Assembly: GCA_023393165.1 (NCBI GenBank)
Contig: JAEWMJ010000018.1
Span: forward strand, 1-64,000
Reading direction: 5' to 3'
Length of the DNA stretch: 64,000 nt
Source: Bacillota bacterium
GTDB lineage: Bacteria > Bacillota > Clostridia > Christensenellales > Christensenellaceae
Notes under the pieces: generated by a model
Databases searched by the model: none
Told to the model about the DNA's origin: nothing
The model's input: the letters and a program-made list of their open reading frames with translations, nothing else
Made by a program: the position numbers and the translations under genes
Shown: piece after piece, positions 15,657 through 24,835 of the stretch
How positions within the stretch are numbered: position 1 is the first letter of the stretch
Layout: each line of letters begins with the position of its first letter

Positions 15657-16463
15657 TCATACGTCGCTAATTCTTAGGCTTGCAGGGTCGCATGCAGGCT
15701 TTGGGATATCGGATAAAACGGCCAGCTTTGTGGTATAGTAACAAACCATCCGGTATTCCCGGTCCAGATATAAGAGCGATAGGGAGCCGGGCAATCTGTT
15801 TTTCTGAATTAATATTATGAGATCAACCAGCAATGTTGCATACTCTTTCAAAAGATCGTTTAAGCGACGGCGGTGTTCGGCTGCAATAGGAAAATCTTTT
15901 GTTCCGATCAATGAAGATATACTCTTTAGCTGTATTGAAAATGTAAACCTGTTGATAAAATCGTTCGCTAAAGATTCGGCCCTCTGCCTGTACTGTGTTT
16001 CGAAAAAACCTACGTTTTCAGCTATATATCTGGCTTGGGTGGTAAAAATGGGCAGCCAGAACGTATCCTGATCTATCGGATTAAATGAAGGCTGCATGTT
16101 TTGCATAAATAAATTAAGCAGGTGTATGTAATGATCGGCCAGAGATATCATGTTGTTGAACATTTCCGGCTTTAAAAGGATAGTATAATTCTGCGTAATC
16201 TGCAATTTTAATATGTTCAGGGCAAAATTACGCATATCCCATGCTGCGGAAAGAGCGTTATGGTTCAGTTGATCCAGTTCCTGCGGCGTGAGGTTTTGCC
16301 GCGCCTTGACAAGCAGTTCGTCAAATTGTCTGATCAGTGCGGTTGCCTGCCGGGTTCTGGCCTGCTCCGGAGGTACACCGTACAGTATGATCCGGGCATT
16401 ATCACTCATTATCTGAAGCCAGAAGCGGTTTTCATCAGTATTGGAATATGTAATATCCGCCAT
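15657..16463 (-). CDS. DUF2935 family protein (copy 2)
   Basis: A 268-residue protein closely related to copy 1: ITYSNTDENRFWLQIMSDNARI at the N-terminus and FWLPIFTTQARYIAENVGFF near residue 133-152; both end in KPACDPxSxRI. Two helical repeats, no signal peptide. GGGGGG-type ribosome binding site before ATG 16463. Upstream on the minus strand, ATA and CATACGGAAT lie about 17 bases apart, which loosely fits a mother-cell sporulation promoter (SigE type); this is only suggestive. Confidence 0.8.
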   Translation of the reverse strand: MADITYSNTDENRFWLQIMSDNARIILYGVPPEQARTRQATALIRQFDELLVKARQNLTPQELDQLNHNALSAAWDMRNFALNILKLQITQNYTILLKPEMFNNMISLADHYIHLLNLFMQNMQPSFNPIDQDTFWLPIFTTQARYIAENVGFFETQYRQRAESLANDFINRFTFSIQLKSISSLIGTKDFPIAAEHRRRLNDLLKEYATLLVDLIILIQKNRLPGSLSLLYLDREYRMVCYYTTKLAVLSDIPKPACDPASLRISDV

Positions 16464-16534
16464 AACGTTCCCCCCGATGTTATTTTTGCTATATTCTATT
16501 CCGTATGGCGGAATTTTGCCTGTTTATTATAAGC

Positions 16535-17188
16535 TTATTTTATTTTGTTGGACATCATATAGACGGCCAGACCGGTCCGGCTGTTCAGCTCGAGCTTTTC
16601 CAGAATCCTTGTGACATAATTTTTGACCGTACCTTCGGATAAAAAAAGCTGTTCACAGATTTCCTTGTTGCTTTTTCCGTCCGCGACCAGTTTCGCAACT
16701 TCCAGTTCCCTGGGGGTAAGCAGGCGGAGCGCTGAAGATTGTTTTTCTGGTTTAGTATCTGAGATATCCATTGTGTTGAGAGCCCTGACTACTTTTGCCG
16801 CAACCTCGGGGTTTAAAAGTACGTTTCCCGCATGGGCAGTTTTAATGGCGCGAATAATGTCTTCCGAATTGGAATCTTTCAGAATATACCCGTCGGCACC
16901 GTTTTTCAGCCCGCGGAAAATGTATTTGTCCTCGTTGAACGTCGTTAAAATAATTACCCGCACATCCGGATATTTTTCCTTTACCAGTTTGGTAGCTTCT
17001 ACGCCGTCCAGAACCGGCATCCGGATATCCATCAAGACAACGTCGGGCAGCCGCTTTTCCATTTCATGCAGCAATTCGTTCCCGTCACCGGCTTCAAACA
17101 AAATATTGATTTCATTATCCAGGCTCAGTATCATTTTAATGCCTTCCCGGATGATCTCCTGGTCATCGGCCAGGGCCACGTTGATCAT
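16535..17188 (-). CDS. NarL/LuxR-family response regulator
   Basis: A 217-residue response regulator. The receiver domain (1-120) has the acidic pair D8/D9, the phosphoacceptor D54 (in LMDIRMP) and the K of LKDS near 104. The C-terminal HTH_LuxR domain (about 150-215) reads LTPRELEVAKLVADGKSNKE..LSEGTVKNYVTRILEKL. It follows the histidine kinase gene by 3 bases and has AGGAGG upstream, so the pair forms one operon (kinase first). The pairing is like LiaSR/DesKR systems that sense the membrane or envelope. A repeated element at 18424-18464 is a possible binding site. Confidence 0.9.
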   Translation of the reverse strand: MINVALADDQEIIREGIKMILSLDNEINILFEAGDGNELLHEMEKRLPDVVLMDIRMPVLDGVEATKLVKEKYPDVRVIILTTFNEDKYIFRGLKNGADGYILKDSNSEDIIRAIKTAHAGNVLLNPEVAAKVVRALNTMDISDTKPEKQSSALRLLTPRELEVAKLVADGKSNKEICEQLFLSEGTVKNYVTRILEKLELNSRTGLAVYMMSNKIK

Positions 17189-17191
17189 CTT

Positions 17192-18358
17192 CTAAGAATC
17201 CTCCTTTGAAACGGGAATTTCAGCCATTATCTGAAACCCTCCGCCGCTTAAGGCTTTATACCTCACTCTGCCTCCGAGCGCTGAAATACGTTCCCTGATC
17301 CCTCTCAGCCCGACCGATTCGATTATTTCTTCGCACCCCGAGCCGTTATCGGCGATATTCAGTTGGACAAGGCTGCCGACCAGTTTGACGCTGATATCAA
17401 AAACAGTCGCTTTTCCATGTTTAAGACCGTTTGTCAAGCCTTCCCGGATCGTCTTATATATGCAGTTTTTGAGTTCCGGATTTGTGTTTTCAAGATTATT
17501 GTCCATTGAAAAATGTATATCCACCGGTATAATCCTGCCCAGATTACCGATCAGTTCATTCATAGAATCATTAAGGTCCTTTGTCGGGCGTTCTTCACGC
17601 AGGGCATGGACGGCAGCCCTGAGATCGGACACGCTTTTTTTGGAAATCTCCTTAGCTTTGCCTATAACCTTTTTAACCTCGCCCGGTCTCATGTCCGATA
17701 TTTTTTCCGCATAATCCAGATTCATGGAAAGCGCCATCAGCGAATGTCCAAGCGAATCATGCAGTTCCTGGGCTACGCGCGAGCGTTCGGCTTCGATCGT
17801 TAGATCCTCGACCTGACGGGCATATTCCATAAGTCTGTTGTTGTAAACCGTCAGTTCTTCATTGAGTTTCTTTACTTCTTCTTTTTCTTTTTGAACCGAA
17901 TGCAGCAGATACGACATACAAGCGACGCCCAGATATAAAAGGACATTTGTCCCCATACCGGCTATCTTTTCAGTTGTAAAAGGAATTGCGAAAAGCAGGG
18001 TTACTGCGAAAAACGATACGGCATGCAAGGTAATCAATGTTTTCATTTTGTTTACGCTCAGGTAAAAAAGCTCGAACAGCGGCACGAATATATAAACGGT
18101 GGAACCGATGCCCGGGACGAAGTATTTCAAAACAGCGGCTCCAATGATAGATAAAGAGAGCGATAAGAGCTCGAAAACCGAACCGGATGCAAGGATCTTT
18201 CTTAAGATATCGTTTACCGCAAGCAGAAGAGTCAGAATCCAGAATACGGTCATAAGGGGCATATTTCCACTGTAAGCCTGGTATGTGTTCAGTAATATAA
18301 AGGCAAGAAAAATAATTTTCAGTATCAATAAATAGAACTTTATTTTGCTTAAGTTCAA
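17192..18358 (-). CDS. Sensor histidine kinase, HisKA_3 type
   Basis: A 388-residue membrane sensor kinase, partner of the adjacent response regulator. Five or six membrane segments lie within residues 5-155, with no large external domain, so it probably senses a membrane property. A coiled linker (155-190) leads to HisKA_3 with the phospho-acceptor H200 in SRVAQELHDSLGH, then an HATPase_c domain with N-box EGLTNGLKHGKA near 300 and DNGSGCEE and GLRGIRERISALGG near 335-360. The start is TTG 18358 with GGGAGA upstream. Divergent from lgt. Confidence 0.88.
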   Translation of the reverse strand: MNLSKIKFYLLILKIIFLAFILLNTYQAYSGNMPLMTVFWILTLLLAVNDILRKILASGSVFELLSLSLSIIGAAVLKYFVPGIGSTVYIFVPLFELFYLSVNKMKTLITLHAVSFFAVTLLFAIPFTTEKIAGMGTNVLLYLGVACMSYLLHSVQKEKEEVKKLNEELTVYNNRLMEYARQVEDLTIEAERSRVAQELHDSLGHSLMALSMNLDYAEKISDMRPGEVKKVIGKAKEISKKSVSDLRAAVHALREERPTKDLNDSMNELIGNLGRIIPVDIHFSMDNNLENTNPELKNCIYKTIREGLTNGLKHGKATVFDISVKLVGSLVQLNIADNGSGCEEIIESVGLRGIRERISALGGRVRYKALSGGGFQIMAEIPVSKEDS

Positions 18359-18423
18359 ATTCTTATCTCCCGTGCAAGTTAACCTTTGAGACTATTATAC
18401 CACCCTTTTGGATTAAAAAATGA

Positions 18424-18464
18424 TGACTTTAGTCACTATTATAATTAACACCATAGTCACTATT
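18424..18464. promoter_or_regulatory. Candidate operator between kinase and lgt genes
   Basis: TAGTCACTATT occurs twice in direct orientation (18430-18440 and 18454-18464), 24 bases apart, and the first copy is part of a palindrome TGAC-TTTA-GTCA (18424-18435). The element lies between the two divergent genes, a good position for binding by the LuxR-type regulator of the adjacent operon. The link to that regulator is an inference. Confidence 0.45.
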
Positions 18465-18519
18465 CATTTTTTTTTGAAGTGATAAACTATTCCTATAAAA
18501 TTAAAGGGGGAGTGTTTCT

Positions 18520-19332
18520 TTGTTTGCTTATAACCCGATTGCGATAAGAAATTTGTTTGGAATTCAAGGGCTGGATATTGCCTGGTACGGAATCATTATT
18601 GCCACCGGTATTATTCTCGGCGTTACGGCGGCCCTTTTGGAAGCCAGAAGAAAAGGGTATAAAAGCGACCTGCTGTTTGACTTTTTGATTCTGGCGCTGC
18701 CGCTTGCCATTGTGTGCGCACGAATTTATTATGTTGCGTTTGAGTGGGATAATTATGACGGAGATTTTTACAAAATGATAGCGATCTGGCAGGGCGGAAT
18801 TGCAATATACGGCGCGATTATCGGCGGAGTTATTGCGGCGGCTGTCATATGTAAAATCAAAAAATTTCCGCTGCTCCGCCTGCTTGATATCACAGCTCCC
18901 GGCCTGATTCTTGGCCAGGCCATCGGCCGATGGGGCAATTTCATGAATCAGGAAGCGTTCGGGAATTTGATTACCAACCCGTCTCAGCAATTCTTCCCGT
19001 ACGGGGTGTATATTCAGAATCTTGGTGAATGGTATCAGGCGACGTTTTTTTACGAAAGCATGTGGAACCTGGGCGTATTCATACTGCTGATGCTGTACAG
19101 AAAGAAGGCGAAGTATGACGGAAACTTGATAGCGATGTATTTTATAGCGTACGGTATCGGCCGGTTCTTTATAGAAGGACTCCGGACGGACAGCCTGTAT
19201 GCACTGCCGGGGATCAGGATATCCCAGGTACTGTCGCTGGTGTTTATTGCGGGCGGGATCATTTATATCCTTGTACGCCGTAAGCTGGCAAAGCCTGACC
19301 CGGCTTATGAAGGAAAATATTGCATCGGTTAA
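18520..19332 (+). CDS. lgt: Prolipoprotein diacylglyceryl transferase
   Basis: A 270-residue membrane enzyme that moves diacylglycerol from phosphatidylglycerol to the Cys of prolipoproteins, the first step in lipoprotein maturation. The family signature GRWGNFMNQEAFG lies at residues 136-148, and GGIAIYGAIIGG at 92-103; the position that is His in the E. coli enzyme is Tyr here. Seven membrane segments. The start is TTG 18520 after AAAGGGGGAG. It is needed for the several lipoproteins in this window. Divergent from the two-component operon, with a shared control region. Confidence 0.92.
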   Translation: MFAYNPIAIRNLFGIQGLDIAWYGIIIATGIILGVTAALLEARRKGYKSDLLFDFLILALPLAIVCARIYYVAFEWDNYDGDFYKMIAIWQGGIAIYGAIIGGVIAAAVICKIKKFPLLRLLDITAPGLILGQAIGRWGNFMNQEAFGNLITNPSQQFFPYGVYIQNLGEWYQATFFYESMWNLGVFILLMLYRKKAKYDGNLIAMYFIAYGIGRFFIEGLRTDSLYALPGIRISQVLSLVFIAGGIIYILVRRKLAKPDPAYEGKYCIG

Positions 19333-19346
19333 AAACTGTTATAAAT

Positions 19347-19375
19347 TAAAAAGCCTGCCAAAAGCAGGTTTTTTT
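19347..19375 (+). terminator. Intrinsic terminator of lgt
   Basis: AAAAGCCTGC, loop CAAAA, GCAGG, then a run of seven T. Confidence 0.85.
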
Positions 19376-19521
19376 GTACTGTATTCTGTAAACTGGTATA
19401 AATTCGTTATATTTTGCAAGCATTTGTTTTCTCCTTTGGTGTTTTTTTCTTTTCGCCTTATCACAATATGCTCCTGCATTAACGTCAGAATTAAATACGT
19501 TAATAAAATCAGATTGCTTTA

Positions 19522-19551
19522 ACAACATGTATCTTTTTATCATACGATATA
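19522..19551 (+). promoter_or_regulatory. Possible SigK-type sporulation promoter
   Basis: AC at 19522-19523, 17 bases, then CATACGATATA at 19541-19551. This agrees with the Bacillus SigK pattern AC-N16/17-CATANNNTA and lies just upstream of the third DUF2935 gene. Short consensus, so chance occurrence is possible. Confidence 0.35.
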
Positions 19552-19574
19552 AAAATGAAAGGAGGTTAATTGAA

Positions 19575-20522
19575 GTGACCATAAAAGAATATGTGACATT
19601 GTCCCTTGATCTGGATCTTTTTTTTATCAGAATAATGAAGGAGCACTCTCTTTTTTTGGAGTTGGCTTTTATGCCGAAGGATACCCAGTATGTCCAGGAG
19701 GCGGCCGGTTATAGAATGGAATTTGAAAGGCTTCTTGCAGAAGCCACGTCTCTTGCAAATGGATACATAAGCAGCCAGGCAATGGATTCCAGACAGTTTG
19801 TTACGCCATATACGATCGACGCTGAAAAGGCCACAAGTTTTTATACCGGTATCGATCTTGATACAAATATAACCCGCGGAGAAACCAACCTGGGTACGGG
19901 AGATGCCGCTGTTCCCACAAGGAATACGGCAGAACAAGTTGGATCGCTGAATAATAGAGCATTTGAGCTGACATCGCAGCTTGCAGGTTTTAAAGAAAAT
20001 CTTCTTGAAAATATACGTGCATGCAAAATGACCACAACATTGTACCCATTATTGATTGAACATATATTAAGGGAAGCCAGGTTCTTTATGCATATGCTGT
20101 CATCCATCAGCAGAGGCGATACAATGATGCGCCCGGAAGATATGATCAACCAGGAGGTCTTTTGGAACCGTATAATGGCTGAACATTCAAAATTCATAGC
20201 AGGCCTTCTTGATCCTTCGCAAGAACAGCTGATTGACGCAGCCAGAATGTTTGGCAAACAATTCGATACCCTGACAGACCAGGCAAAACAAGCCGCCACC
20301 CAGACAATGAATATTTCGCAGGTTACTGATGACAGCTTGAGTGCAACTTTAAAATTGCGCGATTTAAAATCTGCCGGAACAAAGGGATTTCTGGAATGCA
20401 AAATTGAGTCTATTATAGGCCCGCTTCTTGGAGACCATGTTTTACGTGAGGCCAATCATTATCTCTGCGTTCTTGGTCTGTGTAAAAATATTAAGGCCGA
20501 TGACCGTCAATTACTTAAATAA
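19575..20522 (+). CDS. DUF2935 family protein (copy 3, divergent)
   Basis: A 315-residue member of the same family as copies 1 and 2, but more divergent. It opens with LSLDLDLFFIRIMKEHSLFLELAF and repeats the pattern at about residue 190-215 (NQEVFWNRIMAEHSKFIAGLL), so the two-repeat layout is clear. His and Glu in the FxxRIMxEHxxF motif occur in both repeats and could be metal ligands, as in ferritin-like folds. AAAGGAGG lies 8-9 bases before GTG 19575; the open frame extends upstream to 19527. A sporulation-type promoter is possible. Followed by the YmaF-like gene, probably in the same transcript. Confidence 0.78.
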   Translation: MTIKEYVTLSLDLDLFFIRIMKEHSLFLELAFMPKDTQYVQEAAGYRMEFERLLAEATSLANGYISSQAMDSRQFVTPYTIDAEKATSFYTGIDLDTNITRGETNLGTGDAAVPTRNTAEQVGSLNNRAFELTSQLAGFKENLLENIRACKMTTTLYPLLIEHILREARFFMHMLSSISRGDTMMRPEDMINQEVFWNRIMAEHSKFIAGLLDPSQEQLIDAARMFGKQFDTLTDQAKQAATQTMNISQVTDDSLSATLKLRDLKSAGTKGFLECKIESIIGPLLGDHVLREANHYLCVLGLCKNIKADDRQLLK

Positions 20523-20567
20523 ATGCAGCGGATTACAGTTGCAATAAATACATAGGAGGTGATATTG

Positions 20568-20846
20568 ATGAAACTTCACACGCATCGTTTCAGGGGAGAA
20601 ACTTCACTGGATGATGGTCACACGCACTATTATATGGGAGAGACCAGTGCCAGTCCGGATACACCGGGGCATACCCACTATCTTGAAGGTAAAACATCAT
20701 ACAATGACCAGCATATCCACTTATACGCCGTGACATCCGGACCTGAGGAGGAGACGTACAGAGGACACATACACTATTATAAGGGCATCACAAAATGCAG
20801 CGACAGGCACACACATTCAATGGAAGGACGCACATCAATGTATTGA
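20568..20846 (+). CDS. YmaF-family His-rich repeat protein
   Basis: A 92-residue protein of about four repeats built on H-x-H-(Y/F)-x-x-G-x-T-S-x-x-D-x-H-T-H (for example THRFRGETSLDDGHTHYYMG). It contains many HxH pairs that could bind metals. This is the YmaF family, found in Bacillus and clostridial spore formers. ATG 20568 follows AGGAGGTGA; the frame also opens at a GTG inside that site. It lies 45 bases after copy 3 of DUF2935 and ends with a terminator at 20853. Confidence 0.8.
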   Translation: MKLHTHRFRGETSLDDGHTHYYMGETSASPDTPGHTHYLEGKTSYNDQHIHLYAVTSGPEEETYRGHIHYYKGITKCSDRHTHSMEGRTSMY

Positions 20847-20852
20847 AAACAG

Positions 20853-20880
20853 AAATAGGGGAGAAATACCCCTATTTTAT
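20853..20880 (+). terminator. Intrinsic terminator
   Basis: AAATAGGGG, 7-base loop, CCCCTATTTTAT. Confidence 0.85.
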
Positions 20881-20960
20881 ATATCCTTATCAGGTTCTGT
20901 GGTATAATTAAAATACTTTTTGAATTAACTATCGGCTGATTTTTTACAAAGGAGCAGACA

Positions 20961-21413
20961 ATGGTACATTTGGTTTATTGCGATGACAAGGAAAAGGTTT
21001 TGGAGAAAATCCTGGAAGGAACTAAGACAATGGTCGTAAGAGGCGCGGCCGGAAGAAAAATTCCGCACAGCAGGGTTTTTGAAGGGGAAACGCTCTATTT
21101 CATGAAAAAGGGCACCGGTAAAATATCCGCAAAAGCAACTGTCAGGAATGTTCAGAATTATGTAAAATTATCAGAAGATGAAATTTTTAAAATTTTTGCG
21201 GAGAACCAAGGTAAGCTGAATTTATCGGATAAGCAAAAAGAGCGCTGGCATAAAAAGTGCTTATGCTTGGTTGAGTTTAGCGACGTAACGGAAATTGCGC
21301 CGCTCAGCTTCGAGCATCAAAGCAATATGGACGACTGGCTGATTATCGAAAAAATTGAAGATGTGGTTGCAGGAACTAGTATTCCGTATAATTACGAAAA
21401 ATCAAAGTTTTAA
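20961..21413 (+). CDS. ASCH/PUA-like domain protein
   Basis: A 150-residue protein with the outline of a PUA-like (ASCH) fold: VLEKILEGTKTMVVRGAAGRK near residues 12-32, then GETLYFMKKGTGKISAKATVRNVQNY near 41-67, and WHKKCLCLVEFSDVTEIAPLSF near 95-117. ASCH proteins are thought to bind or process RNA or modified nucleosides. ATG 20961 follows AAAGGAG. It is a single gene, 80 bases before the aminopeptidase gene. The fold assignment is inferred from pattern alone. Confidence 0.5.
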   Translation: MVHLVYCDDKEKVLEKILEGTKTMVVRGAAGRKIPHSRVFEGETLYFMKKGTGKISAKATVRNVQNYVKLSEDEIFKIFAENQGKLNLSDKQKERWHKKCLCLVEFSDVTEIAPLSFEHQSNMDDWLIIEKIEDVVAGTSIPYNYEKSKF

Positions 21414-21494
21414 CGGATTCTTCGTGCGATTTCCGAAAGTATAATTGTCCGTATATTGCCAATCCTAAATATAGTTTGATTGAAGGAGGCAATT

Positions 21495-22934
21495 ATGGAA
21501 AATACGGAAAAAACACAAGGAGAAAGAATTAAAGAGAACCTGGGATACAAGCCTGAAAGCGCATGGCTGAAAGTAAGTACAAAAGAAAAAGAAGATATTT
21601 TTAGTTTTTGCGGGCCATATATTGATTTTTTAAATAAAAATAAAACAGAACGGGAATCGGTTGAATGGGCTGAAGGAGAAGCAAAAAAGAGAGGCTTTGT
21701 TGAATTGGATGAAGCGACCGGCGGCGGAAAAAAACTGAAGTGCGGCGATAAGGTATATAAGGTCAACAGGGACAAGAATATCATTCTTGCTGTGATTGGA
21801 AAACGGCCGCTGGATGAAGGCCTGAACATGGTGGGGTCCCATGTGGATGCTCCAAGGATCGATTTGAAACCAAATCCGTTATACGAGGACGGAGATCTGG
21901 CACTGTTAAAAACGCATTATTATGGCGGTATAAAAAAATATCAATGGACCGTCATACCTCTTGCCATTCACGGGGTGATATTCAGGGCAAATGGAGAAAA
22001 AGTGGTAATTCAATTGGGTGAAAGGGATGACGAGCCCAAGTTATACATCTCCGACCTGCTTCCGCATCTGGCGCAGGAGCAGATGAAAAAGAGTATGTCT
22101 GAAGGAATAACCGGCGAAGGCCTGAATGTTTTGGTGGGAAACATGCCCTATCCCGAAGAAAAACTGAAGAAAAAAATAAAGACAAATATGCTTGAAATCC
22201 TTAACGAAATGTACGGAATCCATGAAGAAGATTTTATGCGGGCCGAACTGGAAATCGTGCCGGCGTTCAGGGCCGGCGACGTAGGAATAGACAGGAGCAT
22301 GATCGGCGGATACGGCCAGGACGACAGGGTATGCGCCTATACGTCGCTTCAGGCAATTTTTGAGGTCCAAAACCCGGATAGGACGGCAGTCTGCGTTCTG
22401 GTGGACAAGGAAGAGATCGGAAGTATGGGAAACACCGGGATGCAATCGGCTTTTTTGGAAAATACGGTTGCAAAGCTTTGCAGGGCGGCCGCTGAAAACT
22501 ATTCCGACATTACCGTCCGGGACGCGATGTTCCATTCCAAATTTCTTTCCGCGGATGTGACCGCGGTGCTTGATCCTACTTACCAGGACGTCAACGATAA
22601 AAGAAACGCGACTTACCTTGGCAGAGGAGTAGCCGTTATGAAATACGGCGGCTCGCACGGAAAAACGGGCTCCAGTGACGCAAACGCGGAGTTTGTTGCC
22701 GAGCTGACAAATATGCTCAATAAAAACAACGTCGCATGGCAAAGCGGAGAGATGGGGTATGTTGACCTGGGCGGAGGCGGTACAATCGCAATGTTTCTGG
22801 CTGAATACGGCATGGATGTCGTAGACGTCGGGCCGGGATTTTTATCAATGCATGCGCCGCTTGAAGTCTCAAGCAAGATAGACGTTTATATGGCGTACAA
22901 AGCATATAAAACTTTTTATAACCAGATGAATTAA
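21495..22934 (+). CDS. M18-family aminopeptidase
   Basis: A 479-residue zinc aminopeptidase of the aspartyl aminopeptidase (M18) family, cytosolic. Visible metal-site motifs: MVGSHVDAPRIDLKPNP near residue 112-128 (His and Asp ligands), GYGQDDRVCAYTS near 270, LVDKEEIGSMGNTGMQ near 297-312 (catalytic Glu pair), and SSDANAEFV plus the C-terminal HAPLEVSSKIDVYMAYKAYK. The size fits. The frame opens at a TTG 21480, but GAAGGAGG lies inside that extension, so ATG 21495 is the start. Likely role: peptide turnover. Terminator at 22973. Confidence 0.88.
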   Translation: MENTEKTQGERIKENLGYKPESAWLKVSTKEKEDIFSFCGPYIDFLNKNKTERESVEWAEGEAKKRGFVELDEATGGGKKLKCGDKVYKVNRDKNIILAVIGKRPLDEGLNMVGSHVDAPRIDLKPNPLYEDGDLALLKTHYYGGIKKYQWTVIPLAIHGVIFRANGEKVVIQLGERDDEPKLYISDLLPHLAQEQMKKSMSEGITGEGLNVLVGNMPYPEEKLKKKIKTNMLEILNEMYGIHEEDFMRAELEIVPAFRAGDVGIDRSMIGGYGQDDRVCAYTSLQAIFEVQNPDRTAVCVLVDKEEIGSMGNTGMQSAFLENTVAKLCRAAAENYSDITVRDAMFHSKFLSADVTAVLDPTYQDVNDKRNATYLGRGVAVMKYGGSHGKTGSSDANAEFVAELTNMLNKNNVAWQSGEMGYVDLGGGGTIAMFLAEYGMDVVDVGPGFLSMHAPLEVSSKIDVYMAYKAYKTFYNQMN

Positions 22935-22972
22935 ATATATATGGAGAGTAACCATAAAGTAAATATGCAAGC

Positions 22973-23009
22973 ATGCCGGCGGCCTTTTGAAAGGAGCCGG
23001 TATTTTTTT
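22973..23009 (+). terminator. Intrinsic terminator (CCGG-type stem)
   Basis: ATGCCGGC..CCTTT-tg-AAAGG..GCCGGTAT followed by seven T. Confidence 0.85.
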
Positions 23010-23105
23010 GTATTGGTTGTTAAGCAATCATGCGGAACATCTTAGATTCAAATCAGTCTAACAGGTAAGATCTGGATAAAACTAAATAGAGAAGGAGAGG
23101 ATATC

Positions 23106-24764
23106 ATGAAAAACTATAAACTCAAAAATACAATTCTGATCATCACGCTTGTACTGGCAGCGGGCCTTATATTGAGTTCCTGCTCCACGCCACAGACCCC
23201 AGAGTCGGGATCGGTTTTGGAACCCACAGCACAAGCTTCCCACGTACCCGCTGCACCAGCGGCTTCTGAAGCCGCCGCCGCGGCGCTTCTGGAACTCGCA
23301 GGCATGAAACAATCGGATGGGGCAATGCAGCCGTGGCAAGATCCTCCAAGCGTATACCGGAACAGCTTTAATACAGAGGAATACAACAGTATTGACGAAA
23401 GCAGGTTTGTTTCAACAGCCACAAAGCCTCTTTCCACAATTTCCGCAGATGTTGATACCGCCTCCTACGCCAATGTGCGCAGAATGATTTTGGACGGAGA
23501 AATGCCGGTGCCAGATGCGGTAAGAATTGAGGAAATGCTGAATTATTTTGAATATGATTTCGAGGAGCCAAAGGAAGGGGAGCCTTTTTCCGTTACGCCG
23601 GAAATAGTACCCTGCCCCTGGAACGATGAGACAAAACTGCTGATGATCGGGATGCAGGCTGAAAAAATCGATACAAAAAATGCGCCGGCATCCAATTTCG
23701 TGTTTTTGATCGACGTATCGGGCTCAATGGATGATCCTGATAAATTGCCCCTGTTGCAGCAGTCCTTCCTGCTTTTTACCGAGCAGCTTCGTCCGCAGGA
23801 CACAGTTTCCATTGTTACTTATGCCTCATCCGACAGCGTCGTGATCAGCGGAGCAACGGGGGAAGACAAATATGATATCATGAATGCAATTGAAAATCTG
23901 ACTGCCGGAGGAAGCACCGCCGGTTCAAAAGGTATTGAGACAGCATATGAACTGGCATGGGAATACTTTGTAGATGGAGGAAACAACCGTGTGATCCTGG
24001 CAACGGACGGTGATCTGAATGTGGGAATCACCAGTGAGGGTGATCTGAAGCGCCTCATAACGCAGAAGAGGGACAGCGGAATATATCTGTCCGTTTTAGG
24101 GTTCGGAACGGATAACCTGAAGGATAACAAGCTTGAAGCCCTGGCAGACAACGGAAACGGCAACTATTCGTATATTGATAATATCTTTGAAGCACGAAAA
24201 GTCCTGATTGAAGAGATGGGCGGAACAATGTTCACTGTCGCAAAGGATTTAAAACTGCAATTGGAATTTAATCCTTCAAGGGTAAAGGGCTACAGACTGA
24301 TTGGATATGAAGACAGGATATTGAACGACGAAGATTTTGCAGACGATACAAAGGATGCGGGGGAGATCGGAGCGGGACACCGCGTGGTGGTTCTTTATGA
24401 AATTGTGGATACTCAATCCGACTATCCGATAGAGGGAACGGACCTGAAGTACCAGAGGCAGCAAACCGGCAGCAGCCGCGATTGGCTGACCGTAAACGTA
24501 CGCTATAAAGAGCCTGAAGGTGAAAAAAGCGAACTGCTCACATATCCTGTGGACGACCGTTTTTATAACAGTACTCCGTCTGACAATATTAAATTTGCTG
24601 CTGCCGTTGCGGAAGTAGGAATGCTTCTTAGACAGTCGGAATATGCAGGCAGTTCATCATACAGAGACGCAACGGAAATCCTGTCAGGTATAAAAGGTTT
24701 AGAAAATGACCCGTATAAGGAAGAATTCAGATATCTGGTCAGCAGGCTGGACAGGATACAGTAA
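23106..24764 (+). CDS. von Willebrand factor A domain lipoprotein (YfbK-like)
   Basis: A 552-residue surface lipoprotein. Signal peptide with lipobox (LILSSC) near residue 26, an Ala/Pro-rich linker to about 75, then a vWF_A N-terminal module (PLSTISADVDTASYANVRRM near 107-126 and RIEEMLNYFEYDF near 141), the vWA domain with the complete MIDAS start DVSGSMD near residue 201-208 (D-x-S-x-S), TLRPQDTVSIVTYAS-type strand near 230, ILATDGDLNVGI near 297, and the C-terminal YfbK/DUF3520 region. Such proteins bind partners in a metal-dependent way; the ligand is unknown. GAAGGAGAGG upstream of the ATG. Monocistronic. Confidence 0.85.
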   Translation: MKNYKLKNTILIITLVLAAGLILSSCSTPQTPESGSVLEPTAQASHVPAAPAASEAAAAALLELAGMKQSDGAMQPWQDPPSVYRNSFNTEEYNSIDESRFVSTATKPLSTISADVDTASYANVRRMILDGEMPVPDAVRIEEMLNYFEYDFEEPKEGEPFSVTPEIVPCPWNDETKLLMIGMQAEKIDTKNAPASNFVFLIDVSGSMDDPDKLPLLQQSFLLFTEQLRPQDTVSIVTYASSDSVVISGATGEDKYDIMNAIENLTAGGSTAGSKGIETAYELAWEYFVDGGNNRVILATDGDLNVGITSEGDLKRLITQKRDSGIYLSVLGFGTDNLKDNKLEALADNGNGNYSYIDNIFEARKVLIEEMGGTMFTVAKDLKLQLEFNPSRVKGYRLIGYEDRILNDEDFADDTKDAGEIGAGHRVVVLYEIVDTQSDYPIEGTDLKYQRQQTGSSRDWLTVNVRYKEPEGEKSELLTYPVDDRFYNSTPSDNIKFAAAVAEVGMLLRQSEYAGSSSYRDATEILSGIKGLENDPYKEEFRYLVSRLDRIQ

Positions 24765-24793
24765 AGCTGCAATTGGTTTTTAATAATCCTTGG

Positions 24794-24829
24794 ATAAACC
24801 GGCCAACCTCAAAAGGGAGCCGGTTTATA
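24794..24829. terminator. Bidirectional terminator between convergent genes
   Basis: ATAAACCGGC and GCCGGTTTAT form the stem with an inner CCTC/GGG pairing; usable from both strands, for the vWA gene (plus) and the antiporter gene (minus). Confidence 0.75.
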
Positions 24830-24835
24830 ATAGAC

